A DNA stretch of 64,000 bases, taken from Achromobacter ruhlandii (lineage in GTDB: Bacteria > Pseudomonadota > Gammaproteobacteria > Burkholderiales > Burkholderiaceae_B). The notes under the pieces are model-generated. The model saw only the letters and a program-made list of their open reading frames with translations, made no database searches and was not told the DNA's origin. The DNA is taken from the NCBI RefSeq assembly GCF_902859695.1, contig NZ_CADIJL010000001.1:124001-188000 (forward strand), given 5' to 3'. Shown here piece by piece: positions 51,101 to 58,791 of this stretch (its first letter is position 1; each line of letters begins with the position of its first letter). The position numbers and the translations under genes are program-made.

Positions 51101-51642
51101 TCGCCGGGCGCGGTGACCTGCGTGACGTGGTTGTAGTTGGCCAGCGTCAGCTGTGCGCGCAGCGCCGCCTCGTTGAGCTTGTCCTTCTGCTTGAAGGAAA
51201 AGGTATAGGCCGCCAGGAACGACGGCGGCGCCAGCCGGTACAGCGCCGTGGTGACCGGCACCGTCAGCACGTCCACCGTCTTCATCATCAGCGAGTGCAG
51301 GGTGTGCAGGCGCTCGGAGATCAGGTCCTGGTGCGGCGAGAAGGCGTCGTACGGCAGCGTTTCCCAGTCGGGTAGCTGGCGCACGCGCAGGCCGGGCGCG
51401 AACAGCGCGATTTCCTCGGCCAGGCGCTGCGCTTCCAGCGGCTCGGCGGTCAGCACCACCAGCGGCGCGCCGGCCTGGCGGGCCAGATCGGCCAGCAGCC
51501 AGGCGTCGCCCGAGCCGGGCGGGCGCGGTTGCGCATAACGCGTGCCGGGCTTGAGCGCGGCGAGAGTGGGGGCGGTCGCGGGAACGGGCGGCGCTGCCGT
51601 GGCGGAGGAGGTGGGAGCGGGCATCAGGCTGGGAGCAGGCAT
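48160..51642 (-). CDS. mfd: Transcription-repair coupling factor
   Basis: ATP-dependent translocase of about 1160 residues that removes stalled RNA polymerase and recruits UvrA. Domains run in order: UvrB-like module (about 30-370), RNA-polymerase-interaction domain (VVHAQHGIGRYHGLVNMDMGEGEMEFLHLEYANGSTLYVPVSQLHVIARY), then RecG-like helicase motifs (CGDVGFGKTEVALRAAF, IDEEHRFGVRQKE, LTLTATPIPRTL) and the C-terminal UvrA-binding-masking domain. ATG at 51642 is chosen; ATG at 51624 is possible, while an in-frame start at 51684 would overlap ispD. A perfect TATAAT lies eleven bases upstream. Confidence 0.94.
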   Translation of the reverse strand: MPAPSLMPAPTSSATAAPPVPATAPTLAALKPGTRYAQPRPPGSGDAWLLADLARQAGAPLVVLTAEPLEAQRLAEEIALFAPGLRVRQLPDWETLPYDAFSPHQDLISERLHTLHSLMMKTVDVLTVPVTTALYRLAPPSFLAAYTFSFKQKDKLNEAALRAQLTLANYNHVTQVTAPGEFCLRGGLIDLFPMGSALPYRLDLFDDEIETIRSFDVDTQRSLYPVREVQLLPGREFPMDEDSRNRFRARFREVFEGDPSRALPYKDIGNGIPFAGVEYYLPLFFDETATLFDYLADNAITVTVGDIDDAMMRFHQDTGSRYGFLKSDRERPVLPPSALFLDEQTLYARLKDFRRLALAAGQPHPDFRAAPDVSVARRAEDPIAKLRTHIGKPQGRVLLCADSAGRRETLVQMLNEFGVTPDAQPDSIEAFLASDAHFGIVAAPLATGFELPQANLAFLTENDLYPGLASTGRRGKRDQERASNVEAMVRDLSELRAGDPVVHAQHGIGRYHGLVNMDMGEGEMEFLHLEYANGSTLYVPVSQLHVIARYSGADPEAAPLHQLGSGQWDKARRKAAKQVRDTAAELLALYAQRAAREGFAFNLPLNDYQAFAEGFGFEETADQAAAIEAVIADMTSGRPMDRLVCGDVGFGKTEVALRAAFLAVANGKQVALLCPTTLLAEQHAQTFSDRFADWPVRVVELSRFRSAKEVSAAIEGINDGRVDIVIGTHKILSKDVKFKRLGLVIIDEEHRFGVRQKEALKALRAEVDVLTLTATPIPRTLGMSLEGIRDFSVIATAPQKRLAIKTFVRREDGSTLREALLRELKRGGQCYFLHNEVETIHNRRARLEELVPEARIAVAHGQMPERDLEQVMKGFYQQRYNVLLCTTIIETGIDVPSANTIVIHRADRFGLAQLHQLRGRVGRSHHQAYAYLLTPGEDAITSNAKKRLEAIQAMEELGSGFYLAMHDLEIRGTGEVLGDSQSGNIQEVGFSMYNEMLNEAVRALRAGEEPDLDAPFNLACEVNLHAPALLPSDYCADVHARLSVYKRLAHAADEDDLIQIQEELIDRFGKLPEAAQTLLTTHRLRLAAQPLGIVKIDASETQALLQFGPKTSVDPAKIIELVQRQRHIKLAGQDKLRVEIKAAQIPARADAVRAVLRALK

Positions 51643-51652
51643 CAAGCGGAAG

Positions 51653-51660
51653 ATTATAAA
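51653..51660. promoter_or_regulatory. Overlapping -10 boxes for divergent mfd and ispD
   Basis: On the minus strand 51658-51653 reads TATAAT, a perfect -10; on the plus strand 51655-51660 reads TATAAA. Each would start transcription four to six bases before its own start codon (mfd 51642, ispD 51672). No strong -35 is seen for either. Confidence 0.5.
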
Positions 51661-51671
51661 ATCACCGCACC

Positions 51672-52355
51672 ATGTCTGACTCAATCATCGCAATCGTTCC
51701 CGCCGCCGGCGTCGGCGCCCGTGCCAGCCACCCCGGCGCCGAGAGCGTGCCCAAGCAATACCGTCCGTTGGCCGGACAGCCCATGCTGCGCCACGCCGTG
51801 GCTGCCCTGCTCGCGGACGACCGCGTGTCGCAGGTGCGGGTGGCGGTGACGCCGGGCGACGGCTGGGTCGACCAGGCCGTGGCCGGCCTGCCGCGCACGG
51901 TCTGGCGCGCCTGCGGCGGCGCCACCCGGGCCGATACCGTGGCCGGGGCGCTGGCCGAAAGCGGGGTGTCCGACGATACCTGGGTGCTGGTGCACGATGC
52001 CGCCCGCCCCGGCCTGCCGGCCGCGGCGCTGGCGCGCCTGATCGACGCCTGCCTTGCGGATCCCGTCGGCGGCCTGCTGGCGCTGCCCGTGGCGGACACC
52101 GTCAAGGCCGGCCATGAGCGTGTCGAGCGCACCCTGGACCGCAACGGGCTGTGGCTGGCGCAGACGCCGCAGATGTTCCGCGCCGGCGTGCTGCGCGACG
52201 CGCTGACGGCCGCCGCGGTGAATGGCATCGCCGTCACCGACGAGGCCTCGGCCCTCGAGGCCGCGGGCTATGCGCCGCTGCTGGTGCCCGGCGCCCTGCG
52301 CAATTTCAAGGTGACCTGGCCGGACGATTTCGAACTGATGGAAAAATGGCTATGA
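51672..52355 (+). CDS. ispD: 2-C-methyl-D-erythritol 4-phosphate cytidylyltransferase
   Basis: Enzyme of the non-mevalonate isoprenoid pathway, 227 residues; it makes CDP-methylerythritol from MEP and CTP. The nucleotidyltransferase loop is seen as [31 protein letters not shown] and the central site as [11 protein letters not shown]. It is coupled to ispF by an ATGA overlap. The gene has no room for a normal leader: its start is 30 bases from the divergent mfd start. Confidence 0.95.
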   Translation: MSDSIIAIVPAAGVGARASHPGAESVPKQYRPLAGQPMLRHAVAALLADDRVSQVRVAVTPGDGWVDQAVAGLPRTVWRACGGATRADTVAGALAESGVSDDTWVLVHDAARPGLPAAALARLIDACLADPVGGLLALPVADTVKAGHERVERTLDRNGLWLAQTPQMFRAGVLRDALTAAAVNGIAVTDEASALEAAGYAPLLVPGALRNFKVTWPDDFELMEKWL

Positions 52356-52840
52356 GTAGTATTCCTTTCCGTGTCGGACAGGGTTTTGACGTGCATGCGC
52401 TGGTCGAAGGCCGGCCGCTGATCATCGGCGGCGTGACCATTCCGCACAGCCACGGCCTGCTGGGCCATTCGGATGCCGACGTGCTGCTGCACGCGATCAC
52501 GGATGCGCTGCTGGGCGCGGCGGGCCTGGGCGACATCGGCCGCCATTTTCCCGACACCGATCCGGCCTTCAAGGGCGCCGACAGCCGCGTGCTGTTGCGC
52601 GAGGCCGTGGCGCGCGTGCGCCAGGCCGGCTGGGCGCCGGTGAACATCGATGCCACCGTGCACGCACAGGCCCCCAAGATCGGCCCGCATGCGCCGGCCA
52701 TGGTCAGCAATATCGCCGCCGATACCGGCTTGGCCGAGACCGAGGTCAACATCAAGGCCAAGACCAACGAAGGCCTGGGCTACCTGGGCCGCAAGGAAGG
52801 CATTTCGGCCACGGTGGTGGCGTTGTTGGCGCGGATCTGA
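52352..52840 (+). CDS. ispF: 2-C-methyl-D-erythritol 2,4-cyclodiphosphate synthase
   Basis: Trimeric zinc enzyme of 162 residues, next but one step after IspD. Metal ligands D13, H15 and H47 lie in GQGFDVHAL and [16 protein letters not shown], and the [13 protein letters not shown] motif is present. ATG at 52352 overlaps the ispD stop; an ATG two codons earlier (52346) is an alternative. The two genes are separate, not fused as in some proteobacteria. A terminator follows. Confidence 0.95.
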   Translation: MSSIPFRVGQGFDVHALVEGRPLIIGGVTIPHSHGLLGHSDADVLLHAITDALLGAAGLGDIGRHFPDTDPAFKGADSRVLLREAVARVRQAGWAPVNIDATVHAQAPKIGPHAPAMVSNIAADTGLAETEVNIKAKTNEGLGYLGRKEGISATVVALLARI

Positions 52841-52868
52841 CCGCCGCCCCGGGGCCTTGCCTGAATCG

Positions 52869-52899
52869 ATGGCGCGGGTGTTCACCGCGCCATTTTTTT
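52869..52899 (+). terminator. Rho-independent terminator after ispF
   Basis: ATGGCGCGG / CCGCGCCAT nine-base stem, seven-base loop, then seven T. Confidence 0.9.
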
Positions 52900-53030
52900 G
52901 GCGTGCCGGCGTTGTTTTATTCGCACGGATACATGTCCACAACTAATTAACAAACCGCAAAAAAGGGCGCGGACCGCGTGGCTGCTATGGTTTGGCGCGA
53001 ATCCCGCGTCATTTGGGGCGCGCAGCCCGA

Positions 53031-53064
53031 AAATGCCCCGTGTTTTCGTCTTGCCGGGGCATTT
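53031..53064. repeat. Ten-base inverted repeat upstream of the DUF4344-like gene
   Basis: AAATGCCCCG / CGGGGCATTT with a 14-base spacer, 52 bases before the start at 53116. It has no clear T tail in this direction. It may be a leader hairpin or an operator. Confidence 0.45.
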
Positions 53065-53115
53065 GAACTGGAATATTCTGCGGCTACTTAACGTCTGGAT
53101 AATAGGGACACTAGG

Positions 53116-55194
53116 ATGCATGTACGTGGCGCTGCCTTATTCGTGGCTCTCGTCGCCTTTGGTTCGCCTGCACATGCAGAATTCGAGCAGCAGCTCGGCC
53201 CGCTCGCGGGCGCTGTCCGCACGCAGCTGCTGCAGGGCTGGACCGCGGGGGTCGAGGATGGCTGGTTCACGCTGCGCAACAAGGCCACGGCCGGCAGCGA
53301 ACAGACGCTCTACCTGAACGTTGGACAACCGCCCGAAGGCGGCCGTATCACCGACGTGAACGTGGTCCTGAATTCGAAGAATCCCAAGGCTTCCATCGGC
53401 CTGGCGCTGACCAACCGTGCGCGCAAGGGCCTGTGCCTGCTCGAACTCACGGCCGCCAAGCAGACCTTGCTGTTCTGTCTGGATGGCGACAAGCGCCGCG
53501 ATATCGCCAACGTGCCCAACGTGGCGAAGCTGGACGGCTCCGACCGCATCAAGGTGGTCGAGGTGCCGGGCGCGGCGCGCTTCATCGTCAACGGCCAGAA
53601 GATCGGCGATATCGAGAACGAACCCGCGCTGGGCTCCGAACTGGGCATCATGGCCTACGAGGTCGGCACCTTCGGGATCGCGGACTTCACCATCAACACG
53701 AACGTCAACGCCAACACCGGGCAGGGTGGCGGGCAACCGCAACAGCAGCCGACGCGCGCGCCGCAGGCCTCGCCGGATTCCGGCGCCAGCAGCGGCTTGC
53801 CGGGTTCCGGTCCGTATCCGCGTTTTGGCGGCGACTCGCTGCGCATCGTGGCGGTGTACATCGGCATCATGCGCAGCATTTTCATGCATGAGTTCGGCCA
53901 CGCCCTGATCGGCGAACTCGAGCTGCCTTCGACCGGCGCCGAGGAAGACGCGGTCGATATCTATTCGGCGCTGCAGATCGTCGAACCCACCATGTACCCG
54001 TCCAGCGACAAGGACACCAACGCCATGGCCCAGGGCGCGGCCAAGTACGCGGCCCTGCAGTGGTACTACAGCGGCAAGCTGGCCGAGGCCCAGGGCGCCG
54101 GCAATTCGCCCTGGCAGGACGAGCACACCGGCGACCTCAAGCGCTTCCGCAACATGCTGTGCATCATGTACGGCGGCAACCCGGGCGTGTTCGAATCGCT
54201 GGTCGAGCAGGTTGGCTTCGAAGACCGCACCAAGTCGCGTTGCGCGGACGAGTTCACCAAGCAGAACCGCGCCTGGCGCCGGATCCTGGCGCCGCATACC
54301 CGCGTCGGCACCTGGTCGCCCGACGGCCAGCAGCCAGCGAACGCGCCCGGCGCGCCGGTGAACGTGACCTTCGAGCCGTCGTCGCGCCGCATCGGCAACC
54401 TGTTCGCCAACAACCTGTCCGAAGCCATCTCTAAAGACATCAAGCTGCTGGGCCAGACCTACGTCCTGCCGCGGCCGGTCAACGTGGTCTTCAAGGACTG
54501 CGGCAAGCTCAACGCCTGGTACAGCCCGCGCGAAGGCTCGATCACGATGTGCTACGAGCTGATCGAGAACATCGCGGTGATGATCTCCGACATCGAGATG
54601 GGCACGGTCGGCGGCGAGCCCAAGCAGGGCGGGGCGGCGCCGCAGCGGTCTCCGCAACAGGCGCCGCAACAGCCGCGCCAGCAGCCGCCCGCCGGCCAGC
54701 CGCAGCGCGCGCCCGGCAACGGCGGCTTCGACGAACTGCAAGATAGCGGCGTGCCGCCGACGACGCTGCTGTTCTCGGCGCCCTACAAGGGCCCGACGCC
54801 CAACACCCATCCGCGCGCCAAGGTGATCACCACCAAGGACGTGGTGGCCCTGCTGACAGATGAAAAGAACAAGAATTTCCTGGTGATCGATACCAGCGGC
54901 CTGCGCGAGACCATCCCGGGCGCGTTCCCGCTGAGCGACGCGGGTTCGGACGGCGCCATTACGGACCAGATGCAGGAAGCCTTCGATGGCTGGCTGCACA
55001 AGAAGACCGGCACCGAGAAAGAGCACAATGTGCCCTTGATCATCATGGGCGCCGGCATGAATGACCGCTCGTCCTATAACGCCGCGCTGCGCGCCGGCAT
55101 GATGGGCTGGCCGGTCTACTGGTACCGCGGCGGCATGGAGGCCTGGGTTGCCAATGGCCTGCCGACGACCGCCGTGAAGTCGCAGGGGCAATAA
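53116..55194 (+). CDS. Secreted three-part protein: beta-sandwich, DUF4344-like HExxH peptidase core, cysteine-less rhodanese-like tail
   Basis: 692 residues, exported (signal peptide MHVRGAALFVALVAFGSPAHA). Residues about 25-195 look like a lectin-type beta-sandwich (FIVNGQKIGDIEN ... SELGIMAYEVGTFGIADFTI). A Gln/Pro/Gly linker leads to a DUF4344-like metallopeptidase segment with H258-E-F-G-H262 and the following EEDAVD (276-281), which probably supplies the third ligand. A second Gln/Pro linker (about 500-540) leads to a rhodanese-like domain (about 570-690), whose active-site loop reads MGAGMNDRSS (644-653) with no cysteine, so sulfur transfer is unlikely. AGGGA seven bases before the ATG fixes the start. 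The role is unknown; domain identities are from motif reading. Confidence 0.75.
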   Translation: MHVRGAALFVALVAFGSPAHAEFEQQLGPLAGAVRTQLLQGWTAGVEDGWFTLRNKATAGSEQTLYLNVGQPPEGGRITDVNVVLNSKNPKASIGLALTNRARKGLCLLELTAAKQTLLFCLDGDKRRDIANVPNVAKLDGSDRIKVVEVPGAARFIVNGQKIGDIENEPALGSELGIMAYEVGTFGIADFTINTNVNANTGQGGGQPQQQPTRAPQASPDSGASSGLPGSGPYPRFGGDSLRIVAVYIGIMRSIFMHEFGHALIGELELPSTGAEEDAVDIYSALQIVEPTMYPSSDKDTNAMAQGAAKYAALQWYYSGKLAEAQGAGNSPWQDEHTGDLKRFRNMLCIMYGGNPGVFESLVEQVGFEDRTKSRCADEFTKQNRAWRRILAPHTRVGTWSPDGQQPANAPGAPVNVTFEPSSRRIGNLFANNLSEAISKDIKLLGQTYVLPRPVNVVFKDCGKLNAWYSPREGSITMCYELIENIAVMISDIEMGTVGGEPKQGGAAPQRSPQQAPQQPRQQPPAGQPQRAPGNGGFDELQDSGVPPTTLLFSAPYKGPTPNTHPRAKVITTKDVVALLTDEKNKNFLVIDTSGLRETIPGAFPLSDAGSDGAITDQMQEAFDGWLHKKTGTEKEHNVPLIIMGAGMNDRSSYNAALRAGMMGWPVYWYRGGMEAWVANGLPTTAVKSQGQ

Positions 55195-55235
55195 GAAGGA
55201 TCGCCGGGCGGCGCAACGACCGCCCCGCCAATGCA

Positions 55236-55267
55236 AAAGCCCGCCTGTTCGCACAGGCGGGCTTTTT
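55236..55267. terminator. Bidirectional rho-independent terminator
   Basis: A thirteen-base perfect stem (AAAGCCCGCCTGT / ACAGGCGGGCTTT) with a TCGC loop, A run before and T run after. It serves the DUF4344-like gene and the convergent ahpD. Confidence 0.93.
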
Positions 55268-55295
55268 CATTGTTTCGCGCGAAGGCGCGCCAGGC

Positions 55296-55814
55296 TTACT
55301 TGCCCTGCGCGGCCAGCGCCAGGGCGGCGGCGTTGACCACCGAGGCGATGCGGCCGGCGTCGCGCAACTGTTCGGTCGACAGGCCGTCCTTCTTCAGGTT
55401 CTCGTAGTGCGAGCCGACGCAGAAGTGGCACTTGCCGATGATCGAGGCCACCAGCGCGAACAGCTCGAAGCGCTTCTTGTCGACGCCGCCGTGGGTGGCG
55501 TAGGCGTTCATGCGCAATTGGGCCGGCAGGCTCTTGAGCTGGGCGTCGCCGCTCATCTCGACATACGGGTACCAGGTGTTGTTCATGCCCATGAGCGCCG
55601 AGGCGGTCAACGCGGCATTGGCGTCGGTTTCGGACAGGCCGCTCTTGAAGGCTTCGATCAGCACCGGGCTGCGCGCGGCGTAGGCGGCCGACAGGGCAGC
55701 GCCGACGGCGTCTTCGGGGGCCAGGGTCGAGCGGGCGATCACGGCGTCCAGATTCAGGCGGATGTCCTTGGCCCAATCCGGCAGCTGTTCCTTAATGGTC
55801 GTCAGAAATTCCAT
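55296..55814 (-). CDS. ahpD: Alkylhydroperoxidase AhpD
   Basis: Carboxymuconolactone-decarboxylase-fold protein of 172 residues. The redox motif C129-H-F-C132 with H136 (GKCHFCVGSHYENL) is that of AhpD, which reduces AhpC through a lipoamide-linked system in mycobacteria. It lies 74 bases after ahpC on the same strand, so the pair forms a peroxide-reducing unit without an ahpF. No frame or active-site damage is seen. Confidence 0.93.
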   Translation of the reverse strand: MEFLTTIKEQLPDWAKDIRLNLDAVIARSTLAPEDAVGAALSAAYAARSPVLIEAFKSGLSETDANAALTASALMGMNNTWYPYVEMSGDAQLKSLPAQLRMNAYATHGGVDKKRFELFALVASIIGKCHFCVGSHYENLKKDGLSTEQLRDAGRIASVVNAAALALAAQGK

Positions 55815-55888
55815 AGTTTTTACCTATAATCTAGCGCAGTTAAAGCCCGGCGAAGGACCTGCGGACAGGTCCCCGGCCGGGCTGGAAA

Positions 55889-56437
55889 TTACAGCGTGGC
55901 GCCGCCAACCGTACGGTTGCACGGGCACAGCTCGTCGGTTTGCAGGCCGTCGAGCAGACGCAGGACTTCTTCCGGGTTACGGCCGACGTTCAGGTTGTTC
56001 ACCGAAACGTGCTGGATCGTGTTGTCCGGGTCGACGATGAAGGTGGCGCGCAGGGCCACGCCAGCGCCCTTTTCACGCACGCCCAGCTGGTCGATCAGGG
56101 CGCCGGTGGTGTCGCCGAACTGGTAGTGACCCAGCTTGTTCAGGTCCGGGTGCTCACGGCGCCAGGCCAGCTTGACGAATTCGTTGTCGCTCGAGCCACC
56201 CAGCAGGACGGCGTCGCGGTCTTCGAAATCCTTGGCCAGCTTGTTGAAGCCGACGATTTCGGTCGGGCACACGAACGTGAAGTCCTTCGGGTAGAAGTAG
56301 ATCACCTTCCACTTGCCGGGGAACGAGCTTTCGGTGATGTCTTCGAAAGCCGAGACGCCGTTTTCTTCGTGCTGGTTGAAGCCGGGCTTGACGCCGGTAA
56401 CCTTGAAGGGCTCGAGTTTGTCGCCAACAGTTTTCAT
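55889..56437 (-). CDS. ahpC: Peroxiredoxin AhpC
   Basis: Typical 2-Cys peroxiredoxin of 182 residues. The peroxidatic cysteine is C57 in DFTFVCPTEIVGF; resolving cysteines are C171/C173 in ELCPCNRTVGGATL. This C-terminus resembles the AhpC class served by AhpD rather than AhpF, in agreement with the neighbour. Codon use suggests high expression. It has its own promoter in the end of risS. Confidence 0.95.
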   Translation of the reverse strand: MKTVGDKLEPFKVTGVKPGFNQHEENGVSAFEDITESSFPGKWKVIYFYPKDFTFVCPTEIVGFNKLAKDFEDRDAVLLGGSSDNEFVKLAWRREHPDLNKLGHYQFGDTTGALIDQLGVREKGAGVALRATFIVDPDNTIQHVSVNNLNVGRNPEEVLRLLDGLQTDELCPCNRTVGGATL

Positions 56438-56488
56438 GTTTACTCCCAGTAGTTGTTGGTGGAATTAAGGCGGTGCCTCAAACCATAA

Positions 56489-56516
56489 ATTCTACGCTAT
56501 GGATTATCGTTGTCTA
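56489..56516 (-). promoter_or_regulatory. Candidate sigma-70 promoter of ahpCD
   Basis: On the minus strand TAGACA (56516-56511) and TAGAAT (56494-56489), each five of six to consensus, are 16 bases apart. Transcription would start about 45 bases before ahpC. The -35 lies inside the 3' end of risS. Confidence 0.6.
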
Positions 56517-57891
56517 ATTGATAATTCCTAAACTTCGCTTTGGGCAGCTCTATGCGCGCGGTCAGGCCGCCGCCTTCGCGCGGCAGCATGCGCAGGGCGC
56601 CGCCGACGTGCTTGAGCAGGCGCTCGACGATCGCCAGCCCCAGGCCGGCGCCGCTGACGCCGGTGCGCGCGGCTTCCCCGCGGGAAAAGGGACGCAACAG
56701 GCGGTCGACGTCTTCGGGCGCGATGCCGGGGCCGCGATCGGACACCTCGATGACGATCATGCCGCCCTCAGCTTGCAATGTCATGACCAGATGGGCCATG
56801 CCGTCGGTCGAGCGTCCATAGCGGCGCGCGTTCTCGATCAGGTTGCTGACGATGCGCTTGAGGTCCAGCGCCGTGATGCGGGCCCGCAGGCCGGGTTCGA
56901 GGGTGGCCTCCAGCTCGCCGCCCAGCGACGAGGTGTGGCTGCGCTCGCGTTCGTACAGCTCGGCCAGCACGGCGGAAATGTCGGTGGCCAGTTGCGGCAG
57001 GGTGCCGGCGGGACGGGCGTATTCCATCAACTGGCCGATGCTGTGGTCGATCTGGCCGAGGTCCTCGTCGATGGCCTGGCGCGCGTCTTCCGACACGCCG
57101 CTCAGCTCGATTTCCAGGCGCATGCGCGCCAGCGGCGTTCGCAGGTCATGGGAAATGCCCGCCAGCATCAGCTCGCGGTCGGCCTCGGCCTGCCGCAAGT
57201 CCTTGGCCATGCGGTTGAACGAGGCGTTCAGGTCGCGGATTTCCAGCGGGCCCTGCTCGGGAAGCGGCGCCGGGGTCTCGCCGCGCGACAGCACCTGGGC
57301 CGCGCGCGCCAGCCGCGACAGCGGCCGGTTCACGAAACCGACGCTGACCGCCGCGCCCACCAGGGACAGCAGTAGCGCCGTGGCGCCCCATCCCAGCCAT
57401 TCGATGCCGCCCGTCAGCCCGATCTGCTCGCGTTCGAACACCAGCCAATATAGGTCTTTCTCGATCTGGAAACTGACCCAGAAACCCGGCACCTGGTTCA
57501 CGCCCCAGGCGATCTGGGTCTCGGGGCCGAAGCGCGTGCGGATATGTTGCGCCACGCGCTGCCAGTAATCGTCGTCGGGGAGGGCTTCGGCGAAGTCGGT
57601 GACTTCGCGCGGATAGACCTGGATGCCTTCATTGGTGGCCAGGTCGAGCAGGAGCTTGCTGCGTTCGCCGTTGTGCGAATAGATCAGCGCGGTGCGCGTG
57701 ATATTGACGGCCGTGATCACCCGCTGCGCCATCTGATTGGCGCGCGGTCCCAGCTCCATGCTGAAGAAGACTTGTAGCCACGCCCCCAGGCTGACCAGCA
57801 TGAGCGCGGCCAGCAGCAGGAACGTGCGGCCGAACAAGCCGAGCCGCAAACGTGAAGTCAGGTTCCTGAAGGTTTTGCGCAAGCGGGGCAC
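56497..57891 (-). CDS. risS: Sensor histidine kinase RisS-like (EnvZ class)
   Basis: Membrane histidine kinase of about 464 residues. A first helix at about residues 20-42, a periplasmic sensor of about 110 residues, a second helix (GWGATALLLSLVGAAVSVGFV) and a HAMP domain lead to the phosphorylated H248 in AGISHDLRTPLARMRLEIE. The ATPase domain has NLIENARRYG, DRGPGIAPED and GAGLGLAIVERL. GTG at 57891 is chosen because AGGAG is nine bases upstream; a TTG at 57948 would overlap risA. It lies 34 bases after risA. In B. pertussis risS is a pseudogene; here it is intact. Confidence 0.9.
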   Translation of the reverse strand: MPRLRKTFRNLTSRLRLGLFGRTFLLLAALMLVSLGAWLQVFFSMELGPRANQMAQRVITAVNITRTALIYSHNGERSKLLLDLATNEGIQVYPREVTDFAEALPDDDYWQRVAQHIRTRFGPETQIAWGVNQVPGFWVSFQIEKDLYWLVFEREQIGLTGGIEWLGWGATALLLSLVGAAVSVGFVNRPLSRLARAAQVLSRGETPAPLPEQGPLEIRDLNASFNRMAKDLRQAEADRELMLAGISHDLRTPLARMRLEIELSGVSEDARQAIDEDLGQIDHSIGQLMEYARPAGTLPQLATDISAVLAELYERERSHTSSLGGELEATLEPGLRARITALDLKRIVSNLIENARRYGRSTDGMAHLVMTLQAEGGMIVIEVSDRGPGIAPEDVDRLLRPFSRGEAARTGVSGAGLGLAIVERLLKHVGGALRMLPREGGGLTARIELPKAKFRNYQLDNDNP

Positions 57892-57925
57892 GAGGCTGCG
57901 CTCCTGCCCGGGGCGGGCGTGTCGA

Positions 57926-58660
57926 TCAACTACCACCGTCCGGCACAAACACGTATCCGAGACCCCAGACGGTCTGGATGAATACGGGCTTGGACGGGTT
58001 CGGCTCGATCAGCTTGCGCAGGCGCGAGATCTGCACGTCGAGGCTGCGGTCGAAGGCTTCGTATTCGCGGCCGCGGGCCAGTTCCATGAGCTTGTCGCGC
58101 GACAGCGGAATCTTCGGGTGGCGGGCAAACACCTTGAGCACCGAGAATTCGCCGGTGGTGATGGGCACCTGTTCGCCGTTGCGCGTGAGCGTGCGGGTCG
58201 ACAGGTTCAGCACGTAGGGGCCGAAGGCGATGGATTCGTTTTCCTGGCTGGGGGCGCCGGGATGTTCCTCGGTACCGCGGCGGCGCAGGATCGCGTTGAT
58301 CCGGGCCAGCAGCTCACGAGGGTTGAACGGTTTGGACAGATAGTCGTCCGCGCCCATCTCGAGACCGACGATGCGGTCGATTTCTTCCGCCTTGGCCGTC
58401 AGCATGATGATGGGGGTATTGTCGTGCCCACCGCGCAGCCGGCGACAGATGGACAGGCCATCTTCGCCGGGCAGCATCAGATCCAGCACGAGCAGGTCGA
58501 AGTGCTCGCGTTGCCAGAGTTTGCCCATCTCTTTGGCGTCTTCGGCAACGAAAACGTTGAATCCCTGCTCGGACAGATACCGGCGCAGCAGATCGCGCAA
58601 GCGCGGATCATCGTCAACGACGAGGATTTTTCGGGTGGGGGTGGTGTTTTGCGTATTCAT
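57926..58660 (-). CDS. risA: Response regulator RisA-like (OmpR class)
   Basis: Two-domain response regulator of 244 residues. The receiver has the acidic pocket D16-D17-D18, phosphoacceptor D60 (LLVLDLMLPGEDG), T/A at TAKAEE and the K at LSKPFNPRELLARI. The winged-helix C-terminus shows FDRSLDVQISRLRKLIEPNPSKPVFIQTVWGLGYVF. The opening MNTQNTTPTRKILVVDDD matches Bordetella RisA as I recall it. It controls virulence-repressed and envelope genes in Bordetella. It precedes risS. Confidence 0.93.
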   Translation of the reverse strand: MNTQNTTPTRKILVVDDDPRLRDLLRRYLSEQGFNVFVAEDAKEMGKLWQREHFDLLVLDLMLPGEDGLSICRRLRGGHDNTPIIMLTAKAEEIDRIVGLEMGADDYLSKPFNPRELLARINAILRRRGTEEHPGAPSQENESIAFGPYVLNLSTRTLTRNGEQVPITTGEFSVLKVFARHPKIPLSRDKLMELARGREYEAFDRSLDVQISRLRKLIEPNPSKPVFIQTVWGLGYVFVPDGGS

Positions 58661-58777
58661 GGCCGGAAATGTAACAGTGACAAGAACCAGCGGCTAGTGG
58701 GCGTTCACAAGATATTACACATTGCGAACCATGGTTGAAATCCCCCTTACATACGGGGCCAATCCCCCGGTATTTCG

Positions 58778-58783
58778 TACAAT
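58778..58783 (+). promoter_or_regulatory. Candidate -10 box of tsaB-rimI (near-leaderless)
   Basis: TACAAT ends eight bases before the ATG at 58792, giving a predicted leader of at most two bases. No Shine-Dalgarno precedes the start. Confidence 0.4.
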
Positions 58784-58791
58784 CTGCATCT

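Noticed and set aside
51643..51684. Longer mfd start overlapping ispD
   Set aside because: The added residues ([14 protein letters not shown]) lie across the ispD start and the divergent -10 boxes.
56438..56520. OxyR box in front of ahpC
   Set aside because: An ATAG element is present but the matching quarter-sites at eleven-base spacing are not.
57892..57948. TTG start of risS inside risA
   Set aside because: The GTG at 57891 has AGGAG at nine bases; the TTG has none and would add an uninformative basic stretch.
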